This document shows positions 26,575 to 34,586 of a stretch of DNA of 64,000 bases, piece after piece; the first letter of the stretch is position 1; every line of letters begins with the position of its first letter. The position numbers and the translations under genes were made by a program. The notes below the pieces were generated by a model. That model saw only the letters and a program-made list of their open reading frames with translations, searched no databases and had not been told where the DNA came from. Source of the DNA: UM-FILTER-47-13 sp964445195. Its GTDB lineage: Bacteria > Pseudomonadota > Alphaproteobacteria > Micavibrionales > Micavibrionaceae. The DNA lies in contig CAYUKA010000002.1 in the NCBI GenBank assembly GCA_964445195.1, positions 1 to 64,000 on the forward strand. The letters run 5' to 3'.

Positions 26575-26978
26575 CTCGCTTTTTGCACCGGAAATTCCCG
26601 CTAAGTACTTGAACGGAAAAGAAAAATTTGGTGTTCCATACACCCCATTTGGGCTGTATCGCAAAGGGTCCGAAAACACCAGTCTAAGCACTGTCTGGCG
26701 CATTACAAAATCTCCGTTCTTGTATAGAATCCAAGGGTTTGCCAGAAACTTCAGGGCGTGTTCAATACAATCCTCCAGCCGTCCCTTTGGCGGCACCGTT
26801 CTGGCGACACGCTCAGAGATCACGATCTTGTCGCGCTCCAGCTTTTCGAGCCGGGACTCGTAGGCGCTGACGAGCGACGGATTCCCCGATTCGACGATCC
26901 GGTCCAGTAGGTTCTCAATCTGCTGCTCGGTCTCGCGCAGCTGCTTGCTCAGCGCGTCCTTGGTCGCGTGCGATTGTC
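26575..26978 (-). pseudogene. C-terminal fragment of a serine recombinase
   Basis: Only the last 135 or so residues of a resolvase-type site-specific recombinase remain: a coiled coil (LSKQLRETEQQIENLLDRIV and ESRLEKLERDKIVISERV) and the typical ending (CIEHALKFLANPWILYKNGD, RQTVLRLVFSDPLRYSPNG, FPFKYLAGISGAKSEM). The catalytic N-terminal domain is missing. Upstream it is joined in frame to an unrelated ATPase fragment. Downstream the frame runs straight into the antisense of tRNA-Thr, which suggests the recombinase gene end is part of the attachment junction. It is a remnant and cannot be active. Confidence 0.7.
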
Positions 26979-27461
26979 CGGTGCCGTCCTCCTCGGCGAG
27001 TCTGATCTCAGGGCAACGGCAGTCTGAATCGATGAAGTAAGGGAGAAGTCTCTCCACGAGAGTGCGGGCGACCGTCATGATTTGCTTGTCAGGGAAACCG
27101 CGTCCCTTGACATTTTTCATCGTGACCCGAGAGCCGATTTCGCCGTCAGGGCAATCCTCGATCTTCTCATCAACAATGATGTCCGTTCTTTTGCCCATCT
27201 TAAACGAGCGTTTTTTACGACCATCTTCGCCCGCAAAAACACTCTCGATAACCAAATCGTCAAAGTATTTTAAGCAGGTGAAACGGCCAAATCCCTTCCC
27301 GCCCTGGGCAATCTTTTGATCAGTGTAGAGTGTGTCGAAAGACTCCCGGTTTTCATCATTAAAACCGATGCCGTTGTCGATGACGGTAAAGCTCTCGACC
27401 GAAGGCTGACCACCTTCCATTTCCTGCTGCAAAGAACGGTGCACAAGAATATCGACCTGGC
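26979..27461 (-). pseudogene. N-proximal fragment of an HSP90-like (GHKL) ATPase
   Basis: About 160 residues of a GHKL-type ATP-binding protein: SVESFTVIDNGIGFNDENRE (G1 box), QGGKGFGRFTCLKYFDD (G2-type box), GSRVTMKNVKG and VERLLPYFIDSDCRCPEIRL. The N-box (ENxxDA) is lost at the upstream junction near 27462-27477 and the rest of the protein is lost at the junction with the recombinase fragment near 26979. The fragment at 30858-31150 looks like the C terminus of the same kind of protein. Junction positions are approximate. Confidence 0.65.
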
Positions 27462-27770
27462 GTAGCGCACCGGCCATGCCTTCACCTCCTCGCCAGTTGA
27501 CCGGTCCACCAAGACCGGCAAGCGGCGATAGATCGCCGTCGTGAGGTCCGCATCGCGACGCGATTTCAGAATGGGTGCGGTTCCCGTGTTGGGGTTCACC
27601 CGCGCGAAATCTTCCGCAGTAAGGGAGAAGCAGCGCTCAGGATCACCGAGCTGTGCAACGTCGTGGAGGAAAAAGGCACACCGGGCGGCTTGGGCTGTCT
27701 CGGAGGGACTGGCGACTAATGCGCAAAATTTGAAGCTGCGGTGAACGTCGGGAAAGTAGGGCGGATAATC
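27462..27770 (-). pseudogene. Internal fragment of an Eco57I-type adenine DNA methyltransferase
   Basis: About 100 residues in a frame different from the ATPase fragment below it: YFPDVHRSFKFCALV, ARCAFFLHDVAQLGDPERCF, LTAEDFARVNPNTGTAPI and RRDADLTTAIYRRLPVLVDR. These are typical of the region after the catalytic domain in type II/IIG restriction-modification methylases. The NPPY catalytic motif is absent, and both ends are broken: upstream at about 27770, before the small plus-strand gene, and downstream at WPVRY near 27462. A restriction-modification gene was once present in this element. Confidence 0.65.
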
Positions 27771-27810
27771 CGTGCCCTGTCGGGGCCTCCTTGAAACAAA
27801 GGAGGATACG

Positions 27811-27990
27811 ATGAAACTCATCTCGCAATTCGAAGCGGCAACGCTCGGCACGGCAGCGCTCTACGGTCTGCGCCTGGAGGCTTTCATAGCCTTCAGCGCT
27901 GCGCCGCGCGGCTCGCAGCAACAGCGCGACGCGCTTGACACAATGCGCACTGTCGAGAATGAGCTGGCGATGCGTAAGCCGAGCATCTGA
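27811..27990 (+). CDS. Small mobile-element-associated protein, 59 residues
   Basis: A 59-residue soluble protein: MKLISQFEAATLGTAALYGL, REAF-like LRLEAFIAFSAAPRGSQQQ and MRTVENELAMRKPSI. It has an excellent AAAGGAGGATACG ribosome site directly before the ATG. Very similar short proteins recur on alphaproteobacterial plasmids and integrative elements near antirestriction and DNA-methylase genes (from memory), with no known function. It is one of few intact genes in a region full of fragments. A GC-rich hairpin follows it at 28001. Confidence 0.7.
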   Translation: MKLISQFEAATLGTAALYGLRLEAFIAFSAAPRGSQQQRDALDTMRTVENELAMRKPSI

Positions 27991-28000
27991 TTGCTCAGCA

Positions 28001-28021
28001 GCAGGCCCGCCAGGGGCCTGC
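28001..28021 (+). other. GC-rich hairpin after the 59-residue gene
   Basis: GCAGGCCC, GCCA, GGGCCTGC is a strong stem without a T run. The remaining 180 bases to 28203 show nothing I can identify. Confidence 0.45.
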
Positions 28022-28203
28022 GCGCCGCGCCGATACATCGTTGCTATTGGTCGCTCTCCTGCTGAGCGAAAGACCAGGCTGCACCCGATTGAAACCAGAC
28101 AGGCGCATGAGCGCTCATCGGAAAGGCGCAGGAAAAATAGAAGCAGGATAGGCAGTGCGGAAATGATCGAGATGGCGGACGAATGTGGCTAATTCGTAAC
28201 AGT

Positions 28204-29064
28204 CTATTGTTCAAAACAATAGAGATGTGCCAGTTTTTCGCAGGTCTGAGTCGAATTTGACGTCCATGTGCTGTCCGTTGCGCCTGACAAGCCCCTGCCA
28301 CCAGACTTGCCGGTTCCTACCCAATTCCATGGAGTGGACGAGCCGAACGGACAACCAGTGCCCGTCCTTCCTCCGCTGCTATTGACTTGCGTCCATACAG
28401 GCGCGGCTAATACAGAAGCTCCGTTTTCGTCAAGGTCAATGCCGTTATCAAGTGTTCCGTCGGTCAAGTCGGTCCAATCATCAGCGACGGTCGTACCGTC
28501 GACAAGCCTATAGGGAACGGTGGCCTGCAAGAAGTTGTTATTTGGATCATCGCCAAAGACCCCACCAATCCATGCTTTGTAGGTGCCGCTTAGCCCGGCA
28601 TTTGTCGCAGCCGTCTGGCATTCGGTATCTGCACCGGAGGTGCCCCCACTCCCAATCAATCCAGGCCAGTCGTCGGCCGTGACGAATACGATCTTCTCAG
28701 AGGACGAGCCGCCGGTTCCACCGCTGCCACCACCACCTCCTCCCGGAACGGCAGCGATCGCAATCCAGTTCGTCCCGTCGCAATATTGCAGCACGTCATG
28801 ATCAACGTTGTAGACGATCGCACCCTCGGTGCGATCCGGGTTCGAGCAGGAACCGCCGCCGGCTGCCGGGTTGAGTGTGCCGAGCGCGACCCAGTTGTCG
28901 CCCGCACAGACCTGCGGTACATTCTGTTCCTCGTTATAGATGATGGTCCCGCTGGACCGGTCCGGGTTGGTGCAGTCGGCGGCTGCACGGTGCGGCGCGG
29001 CCACGATCAGCACGCCCACCAGAGCGGTAAAGAACACCCTACCGATCCCGGGCATCACACTCAT
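28204..29064 (-). CDS. Exported protein with DUF1554-like lectin-fold domain
   Basis: A 286-residue precursor. A signal peptide (ALVGVLIVAAPHRAAA-D) precedes two tandem modules of the type C-NPDR-G-I-YN-...-C-G-NW (residues about 31-62 and 73-105), a Gly/Ser linker (about 109-122) and a C-terminal domain starting KIVFVTADDWPGLIG. The domain has the DUF1554 pattern: TECQTAATNAGLSGTYKAWI, VPYRLVDGTTVADDW, LTDGTLDNGIDLDENG and a final Cys pair (TCEKLAHLYCF). It is probably a disulphide-bonded, C-type-lectin-like surface domain. Its start overlaps the stop of the S74-domain gene by 4 bases, so the two are coupled. Expected to be exported; ligand unknown. Confidence 0.75.
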   Translation of the reverse strand: MSVMPGIGRVFFTALVGVLIVAAPHRAAADCTNPDRSSGTIIYNEEQNVPQVCAGDNWVALGTLNPAAGGGSCSNPDRTEGAIVYNVDHDVLQYCDGTNWIAIAAVPGGGGGGSGGTGGSSSEKIVFVTADDWPGLIGSGGTSGADTECQTAATNAGLSGTYKAWIGGVFGDDPNNNFLQATVPYRLVDGTTVADDWTDLTDGTLDNGIDLDENGASVLAAPVWTQVNSSGGRTGTGCPFGSSTPWNWVGTGKSGGRGLSGATDSTWTSNSTQTCEKLAHLYCFEQ

Positions 29065-29759
29065 GGTGTTTCCGCTGCGGGCTCTGCCGCAGCCTCCAGC
29101 GTTTCGAGCCGGGCGCGCAGTGCCTCGTTCTCAGCTTTCAGTTCTTTCATGGCTTCGACGAGCGGCGCAATCATGCCAATCGTGTTCAGCGTTTTGAGCC
29201 CGTCGTCCTTGGTCTTGACCAGCTCCGGGAAGACCGGCTCGACCTCTTGCGCGATCAGGCCGTATTCAACGGCACCGGCATCGTCGTTCTTCATCGTGAA
29301 CGAGTAACCGTTCAGCGCCGCAATGTTGTCGAGGGACCGCTCCAGCGGCTTGATATTCTCCTTTTGACGCCGATCCGATACATCTGTGATGATACCGGTA
29401 TAGTCGATGTCGCCAACCACATCGAGGGCAACGCCAGGATCGGTTTTGCTAATCCCGACCTGCGGCGTACCAGAATTATAGTATATCGAATCACCTGATC
29501 CGGCAGTCCAGAAATCGTTCCCGCCGCTGCTGCTGTATTGCGGAGCCGGTATCCCGGCGACAGGTTCTCCGGCCCAAGGCACCCAGTCTGCGCCATCGCA
29601 ATATTTGAACACCCGCTCGTCGGCGCTGGAGAAGAAATCAATTCGACCAGCCGGGCCGGCTGGACTGATACACTCGGCAAATGCTGTTGATAGCGGCAGC
29701 ATAACACTTACCAGCAACACGAACAAAAATATGCTTTGTCGAATAAATACCAAAATCAT
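29061..29759 (-). CDS. Exported tail-fibre-like protein with peptidase S74 chaperone domain
   Basis: A 232-residue precursor with a signal peptide (LFVLLVSVMLPLSTAFA-E), one C-SPAG-G-I-...-YCDGADW module (about 30-62), a short beta region, and a C-terminal intramolecular chaperone (S74) domain: SDRRQKENIKPLERSLDNIA, LNGYSFTMK, YGLIAQEVEPVFPELV and a final coiled coil (AMKELKAENEALRARLETLE). In phage fibres this domain trimerises and cleaves itself off. A signal peptide is not expected for a phage tail protein, so this is more likely a cell-surface fibre. It is the first gene of a pair with the DUF1554-like gene and has an AT-rich upstream region. Confidence 0.8.
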   Translation of the reverse strand: MILVFIRQSIFLFVLLVSVMLPLSTAFAECISPAGPAGRIDFFSSADERVFKYCDGADWVPWAGEPVAGIPAPQYSSSGGNDFWTAGSGDSIYYNSGTPQVGISKTDPGVALDVVGDIDYTGIITDVSDRRQKENIKPLERSLDNIAALNGYSFTMKNDDAGAVEYGLIAQEVEPVFPELVKTKDDGLKTLNTIGMIAPLVEAMKELKAENEALRARLETLEAAAEPAAETP

Positions 29760-29858
29760 TCCAGAGATTTTACAAGCTACTTATTACATTGTAAAACAGT
29801 TATATTTATTAAAACATTAACAAACTCATTGAGTTTCTTGAGGTCCATATGGCCTGAA

Positions 29859-29882
29859 GCGGCTGGCCGTGAGGCCAGCCGC
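29859..29882. other. Perfect 10-bp hairpin upstream of the S74 gene
   Basis: GCGGCTGGCC, GTGA, GGCCAGCCGC. It lies between the S74 gene and the helicase fragment. A weak T-rich tail follows on the plus strand, so it may be the terminator of a lost gene. Confidence 0.45.
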
Positions 29883-29894
29883 GAATTTTCTCAG

Positions 29895-30560
29895 TGCCTA
29901 ATCGACGACGCCCATGCTTGCATTGCGACTGTAACAGAACAATTCAGGATCGAGTTTCCCAATACTCATGCTGCCTATCGGAAGATCCTCAAGATCGTTG
30001 AACCGGACCTGAAGCGGCAAAGCCATGCCCGTTTCCTAGATGTCCATTCTGGCGATCCGCGCGCGATGATGGAGGTTCCCTATTGGGCATGGATCAAGGC
30101 GCAGGAAGAGATCATGCAGGTCCTGCATAGCCACAAGAATGATGACGAGCTAAAATTCTCATACCCTCTGCTCCGAGACATCCTACCGCTTTGCCGCTGC
30201 TTGGTCAGCGGCCAGAGAATGGAGATTGAGCCGGACTGTCCGCCGACCGACCTTATTAGGTCATTTTCTCGCGCCAAGCGCAAAATCTATATGACGGCAA
30301 CACTTGCCGACGACAGCGTTCTTGTCACGCATTTCGGAGCCGACCCTGACAAGCTCTCCGATCCGATTGTGCCTACGTCCTCACAGTCCATGGGCGAGCG
30401 CATGATCCTCATGCCGCAAGAACTCAACCCAGAGATCACTTTGAAAGAAATCAAAAAACTGCTCGTAGATCTAGCGGAAGACTACAACGTCATCGTTATC
30501 GTGCCTTCGAAAAATGCAGCCAAAGAGTGGGAGGACATTGCCGATCAGACCTTGATGGGT
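29895..30560 (+). pseudogene. Internal fragment of a DEAD/DEAH-type helicase
   Basis: About 220 residues: LIDDAHACIATVTEQFR (Walker B-like DDAH), ELKFSYPLLRDILPLCRCLV, SRAKRKIYMTATLADDSVLV (motif III SAT-like TATL), HFGADPDKLSDPIVP and NVIVIVPSKNAAKEWEDIADQTLM. Walker A and the C-terminal motifs are missing on either side. The frame is open from 29736, but the first 50 codons do not look like helicase and there is no start of its own. The right junction falls at about 30560, where the next fragment starts in another frame. Confidence 0.65.
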
Positions 30561-30855
30561 TCAGCTCGATCAGGCGATGTCATGGTTCGTAGGCAAATAC
30601 ACGAAAGCCGCAACCGGCACACCTGTCATCATTCACCCGCTCAGAACCCTCGGGGATGGTGCATCCAAGGTCGACGGGATGCGAGTCATGACTGAGAAAG
30701 AGCTAAAAAAGCTTCGAAAAGCACTTGCAGACTTTGCCAAGTCGCTCGGCGATCCTGACATTCTCAACAGCCAGAAGCAGATAAGCGAACTGTTGGCCAA
30801 TCACGGCTTCAATGGCACTGAATTTCTGAAGCGATATACCGTTACATTAAAGTAA
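30561..30855 (+). pseudogene. Unrecognised C-terminal gene fragment
   Basis: An open frame that begins at the helicase junction: QLDQAMSWFVGKYTKAATGT, then PVIIHPLRTLGDGASKVDG, MTEKELKKLRKALADFAKSL and a final ELLANHGFNGTEFLKRYTV. It reads like the natural C terminus of a larger protein, as there is no upstream start with a ribosome site; the first ATG is at 30577. I cannot name the family. It converges tail to tail with the ATPase C-terminal fragment, 2 bases away. Confidence 0.45.
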
Positions 30856-30857
30856 CG

Positions 30858-31150
30858 TTATTCAATCCCAAGCTTGTGGAAGAATATCCGGTTGCGCATT
30901 TCCGCATCGCGAAGCACTTTGTCCCAGCTCAGCACTTCCATGTATAGATTGATATTGCCGAACCATCTGAACCACCCCATGCTATCCGGCATGGGTGTGA
31001 ATTGCTGCTCATTCTCCAGCCATTTCTTCACTTTCGTGGTCGTTTCGCACATTACATAGCCGTAGAAAGGAGTGTTGTCGGCCACTTGGATTGGCCGCCC
31101 ATTTGGGGTTTTGAACCTTCCCTCTCGGACATTATTCACATATCGGACAA
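30858..31150 (-). pseudogene. C-terminal fragment of an HSP90-like ATPase
   Basis: About 95 residues: VREGRFKTPNGRPIQVADNT, PFYGYVMCETTTKVKKWL, MPDSMGWFRWFGN and NLYMEVLSWDKVLRDAEMRN ending FFHKLGIE. From memory this resembles the end of the same class of GHKL ATPase as the fragment at 26979-27461. If they come from one gene, the pieces are in permuted order: the C-terminal part lies 3.4 kb in the 5' direction of the N-terminal part on the same strand. The upstream junction is near 31150. Confidence 0.55.
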
Positions 31151-31209
31151 ACGCCAGCATTACGCCTATTACCGCTGTGAAACACGCGGCTGCGAAGCCA
31201 AGAGCAAGT

Positions 31210-31418
31210 CCGTGCCGCGCGCGAGAATGGAAGAGGGTTACGCCACGCTCGCGCACGAGCTGACGCACTGGACGAAGCACCCCAAGCGGCTGGATCGCGA
31301 CCTTGGCCGCAAGCAGTGGGGCGACGAAGGCTATGCCCGCGAAGAGCTGGTTGCCGAGTTGGGCGCGGCATTCCTGTGCGCCGATCTATCCCTGACCCCG
31401 GAGCCGGGCACCATTTAA
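31210..31418 (+). pseudogene. Fragment of ArdC-type antirestriction protein (zincin domain)
   Basis: About 65 residues: ATLAHELTHWTKHPKRLDRD, then LGRKQWGDEGYAREELVAEL and GAAFLCADLSLTPEP. This is the metallopeptidase part of the plasmid antirestriction protein ArdC, with the zinc motif HELTH and the downstream Glu (EELVAE). The N-terminal ssDNA-binding domain is missing and the chain stops soon after LTPEP. It marks the right edge of the scrambled region. The 156 bases from 31419 to 31574 hold nothing clear apart from a possible 19-codon frame at 31506. Confidence 0.7.
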
Positions 31419-31574
31419 ACAATCATACGCTTTTACTTAATGCCTGCTCACTACTTTTAATTATGGCAAATAAATTGGCATAAACTAACAAAAGAGAATA
31501 TTCCAATGTGGACGATTTATGGCGGTCAGGACATTTTGCCGGATGAGGCCATTCGCGCCGGGTAACGGCAAGCT

Positions 31575-32696
31575 CTACCCCAGCGTCAACGTTTCGGCGC
31601 GTTCATTTACCACGGACTCTTGCGCTATTTCGACAGTGTCGTCTTTGTTCCAGTCGACCATCTCCAGCCTGTCATCTAACGGATAGTAAACCTGATCTGG
31701 AAGATCGGGCACTGCCATGCGGATATTCCACAGCTCGTTCACTTCTGCTACCACTTCGCCATGCTGGAATCTTGACAGTTCATCTGGATCAAAAGCCAGC
31801 AATACCCGCTGTGATGATAGTCCGTGGTTCGTGAGATGTTCATCAAGATCATGGGCGGTCGCGCCGTGGGCGGCACCGTGTACGACCAGTGCTTTGCCGC
31901 CGGCCTCGATCGACCCGGCGATGGTTGATGCAAGGCCGGCATCGGACTCTATCCGCGCCCGCATTATGTTTTGCGCCTGCATGGCCTGGATCGACATTGC
32001 ATCCATGTGAATCGCCTGCACCTCATCAGCGAAGCGCGTCAGCGCCTCTTCCGGTAACTGTCCTGAGAACGTATTGATGATTTTTTCTTCCATCTCCCGG
32101 ACATCAACCTTTTTCGCCTGGCTCAGCATCTCGTCAAAAGTAGTGCCGTCCAGGCCCTGGCTAACGGCAAGGGTCTTAAAAGATCCCTCCAATGTCTGGA
32201 GGTCATCAGCCTTCGCATCCAGTTGCGCGGTCAACTCGGCATGTTCTTCGAACAAACGGGGGTTGCTTGGCTTTATATAGCTGGCATGAATCTCTAAGGG
32301 TGGATCAGTGTGTGCCGCAGCTTCCAGAAAGTCAGTGAAATTTTGGTGATGAATATCCAGCTGTTCGCCGGTTATATGCTTTGTAATCGGCTCGTCGGTC
32401 AAATGAGCGATAAATTCGTCACGCGTGAGCGTGCCCTGTATGAATGAATCAATATAGTATTGATGAGAGGGCATTATCTCCAAATGAATATCCGTAAACC
32501 CCTTATCCGCAAACGACTGCAGTTTTTCAGGGTTGAACACAGATGGGAAGAGTGCCCCGTTCGACGAATGGTCGACATCGCTCAGGACCAGCACATCTTT
32601 TGTGCTGCCTTGCGTAAGCACCTGATCAAAGCCGCCTGATGCGGTTGTTGCGGCGGCACTGGTGTCATTGAATCCGCGTGATAAGCCAAGGCTCAT
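31575..32696 (-). CDS. Hypothetical protein, possibly ChaN/TraB/EreA-like
   Basis: A 373-residue protein without a clear signal peptide. Residues 30-100 (VLVLSDVDHSSNGALFPSVF, FTDIHLEIMPSHQYYIDSF, GTLTRDEFIAHL) and 265-290 (GGKALVVHGAAHGATAHDL) have the layout of the ChaN/TraB/erythromycin-esterase superfamily, which uses widely spaced His, Glu and a late G-x-x-H motif. The middle (about 150-240) is a long helical region. The similarity is a pattern judgement, not a firm family call. It stands alone, next to the right end of the mobile remnant, and its neighbours are surface proteins. Confidence 0.5.
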   Translation of the reverse strand: MSLGLSRGFNDTSAAATTASGGFDQVLTQGSTKDVLVLSDVDHSSNGALFPSVFNPEKLQSFADKGFTDIHLEIMPSHQYYIDSFIQGTLTRDEFIAHLTDEPITKHITGEQLDIHHQNFTDFLEAAAHTDPPLEIHASYIKPSNPRLFEEHAELTAQLDAKADDLQTLEGSFKTLAVSQGLDGTTFDEMLSQAKKVDVREMEEKIINTFSGQLPEEALTRFADEVQAIHMDAMSIQAMQAQNIMRARIESDAGLASTIAGSIEAGGKALVVHGAAHGATAHDLDEHLTNHGLSSQRVLLAFDPDELSRFQHGEVVAEVNELWNIRMAVPDLPDQVYYPLDDRLEMVDWNKDDTVEIAQESVVNERAETLTLG

Positions 32697-32966
32697 AAGT
32701 GTTTTTAACCTTTATCAAATGACTTAAAAAATACTTATCACAATTATAGGGTCATTCTATTGATGAAAGGTTAAATGAACCACAGCCATTACTCAAAGGT
32801 ACTATGCTGATTATTTTGTGGTCCTGCAAAATAACAAAAACCAATGACGAGTATCAGCAGCTTATGGGCATATTGAGGTATATTTTTGAGATATATGGCC
32901 AGTATGAGCCGGGTAACGCTGTTGAAAACAAATTACCCGCTCTGCATTCGTGCAAATCCGGTATTT

Positions 32967-34367
32967 CTAGATGCTGTCATTATCAGTAACAGGATCGGAA
33001 TCTTCGTCAGTGGTTTCCTCTATATCTTCGTCTTCTATAGTGATTTCGGTGTCGTCGTTATTTTCACTATTGAGCATGGCTTCTCTTAGGAGTTCGTTTT
33101 CCGCTCTCAAATTTTCAATTGTTGCTTCAAACTTGGTAACCAGCTCGTCATTAATGGAAAAGTCCGGTTGTTCCGGCATAGCCATTTGATCACTGCACGT
33201 TAAAATTTCACGCAACTGGTCATTTTTGCTCAGTTTGCTAAGCCGGCCTCTTAACTGCTCTTTTTCTTTTTCCAGAATTGACAGTTTCCTGGTGAGGTTG
33301 CGAATGATAGAGCTGCCCTGTTCACTGACATCGTATTCCAGGCCACGTCCCGTATCGGATATGCGTGTTTTTGGTGTATCATTATCAACCTGTGCCCTCT
33401 CGCCCAAATAGTCCTCTTCCTGCCATTCAGCGTCTTTTTGTTTTACGGGTTTTTCAAAGACAGGCGTGGCGGGGATTATCTCGTTATCCTGAGGAGGCTC
33501 TGATAGCAACGCTTCGGAGTATGACTGTACTTCGACGTCCTGTGGAGGCTCTGATAACAACACTTCGGAGTATGGCTGCACTTCGACGTCCTGTTCGGGC
33601 TCCTGGCGATATTCCGGTCTTGTCAACCGCGGGCCTTGGCCATAAGCGGGACTCTGATCATCAGCTCTTGTTAAAAAAGGAGAAAATCCCGGGGGTTGGG
33701 GCTGCGTCATCGTTTGGGTTTCATGTCCAGCCCTTTTGGCGGTGTCGCTATGACTGTAGTTTGCGTTCACAGCCGGGCTGTGTGACGAAACAGGATGCAG
33801 GTTGAGCGTATCAAGACATTCACTAAAATAAGCCAGGTTGTCTTCAATGTTCTCTAAAGGAAAATTGTATATGAAATTATCAATTTTCAGCAAAAAATGT
33901 TCGATCTCATTTATACGGTCTAACGTATCGTGCCTGTACTCGAGTATGGTTGTGAGCCTTGATGGAGAGGTATCCGCAATTCTGACCGGTTCGGTTTTTC
34001 CGTTCCCCATCAGAACAATTGAAATGTTGGTCCCGTTACGCGCCATTTCTAAAAAATTCACGTTCGGTGCCTGCTCGCCGGTAACCTGAAAAGCAAAATA
34101 CATCCGGCCCTGACCGTTAACGATAAGAGACAGGCTGTAAACATTGTCGTAAAGCCAGTTCACTTCACATTGATGCTCACGGTTATTCGCAGACCGGTCA
34201 TCCATGGATACGCGCCAATCAACAGTTGCAGCGTTCCAGATTTCAGGCTGTGATTGATGCGTCTCATCCCCTACAGTCTGCGCTTGCGCGACAACAGAAA
34301 ATAGCGGGATAATAATCAGAAATGCTAAATTAACTAAAAATGACTGCATATTAAGCCGGATAGACAT
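32967..34367 (-). CDS. Exported coiled-coil protein with short tandem repeats
   Basis: A 466-residue precursor. A signal peptide ends near residue 30 (FLIIIPLFSVVAQAQ). Residues about 45-185 form a beta-rich domain (IWNAATVDWRVSMDD, MYFAFQVTGEQAPNVNF). A Pro/Gln-rich middle has two copies of a 17-residue unit (DVEVQPYSEVLLSEPPQ and DVEVQSYSEALLSEPPQ, about 270-305). Residues 355-445 contain coiled coils (LTRKLSILEKEKEQLRGRL, TIENLRAENELLREAML), and the end is very acidic. I recognise no family. It is divergent from the autotransporter gene, with about 220 AT-rich bases between, and is probably periplasmic or envelope-attached. Confidence 0.6.
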   Translation of the reverse strand: MSIRLNMQSFLVNLAFLIIIPLFSVVAQAQTVGDETHQSQPEIWNAATVDWRVSMDDRSANNREHQCEVNWLYDNVYSLSLIVNGQGRMYFAFQVTGEQAPNVNFLEMARNGTNISIVLMGNGKTEPVRIADTSPSRLTTILEYRHDTLDRINEIEHFLLKIDNFIYNFPLENIEDNLAYFSECLDTLNLHPVSSHSPAVNANYSHSDTAKRAGHETQTMTQPQPPGFSPFLTRADDQSPAYGQGPRLTRPEYRQEPEQDVEVQPYSEVLLSEPPQDVEVQSYSEALLSEPPQDNEIIPATPVFEKPVKQKDAEWQEEDYLGERAQVDNDTPKTRISDTGRGLEYDVSEQGSSIIRNLTRKLSILEKEKEQLRGRLSKLSKNDQLREILTCSDQMAMPEQPDFSINDELVTKFEATIENLRAENELLREAMLNSENNDDTEITIEDEDIEETTDEDSDPVTDNDSI

Positions 34368-34586
34368 ATAAGATTCTTATAAACCTTAAGCCATGTATTG
34401 TATGAAATCCAGTCTCAAAGCTATGTTGTTATAACTTTTCAAATGCTAATTTTTTAGGTCATAAATAGGGCGTGATGCTGCTAAAATGAGCTTGACCTCT
34501 TGTTTACTGCTACCCTATCATTCTATTACTGTTATTATACTATTTTATTATACCCTTCACATTATACTCTTCACAGTGCCTCGTTC

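Noticed and set aside
31506..31565. 19-codon frame (MWTIYGGQDILPDEAIRAG)
   Set aside because: Too short and without a ribosome site or recognisable family; could be a truncated gene start, but not supportable.
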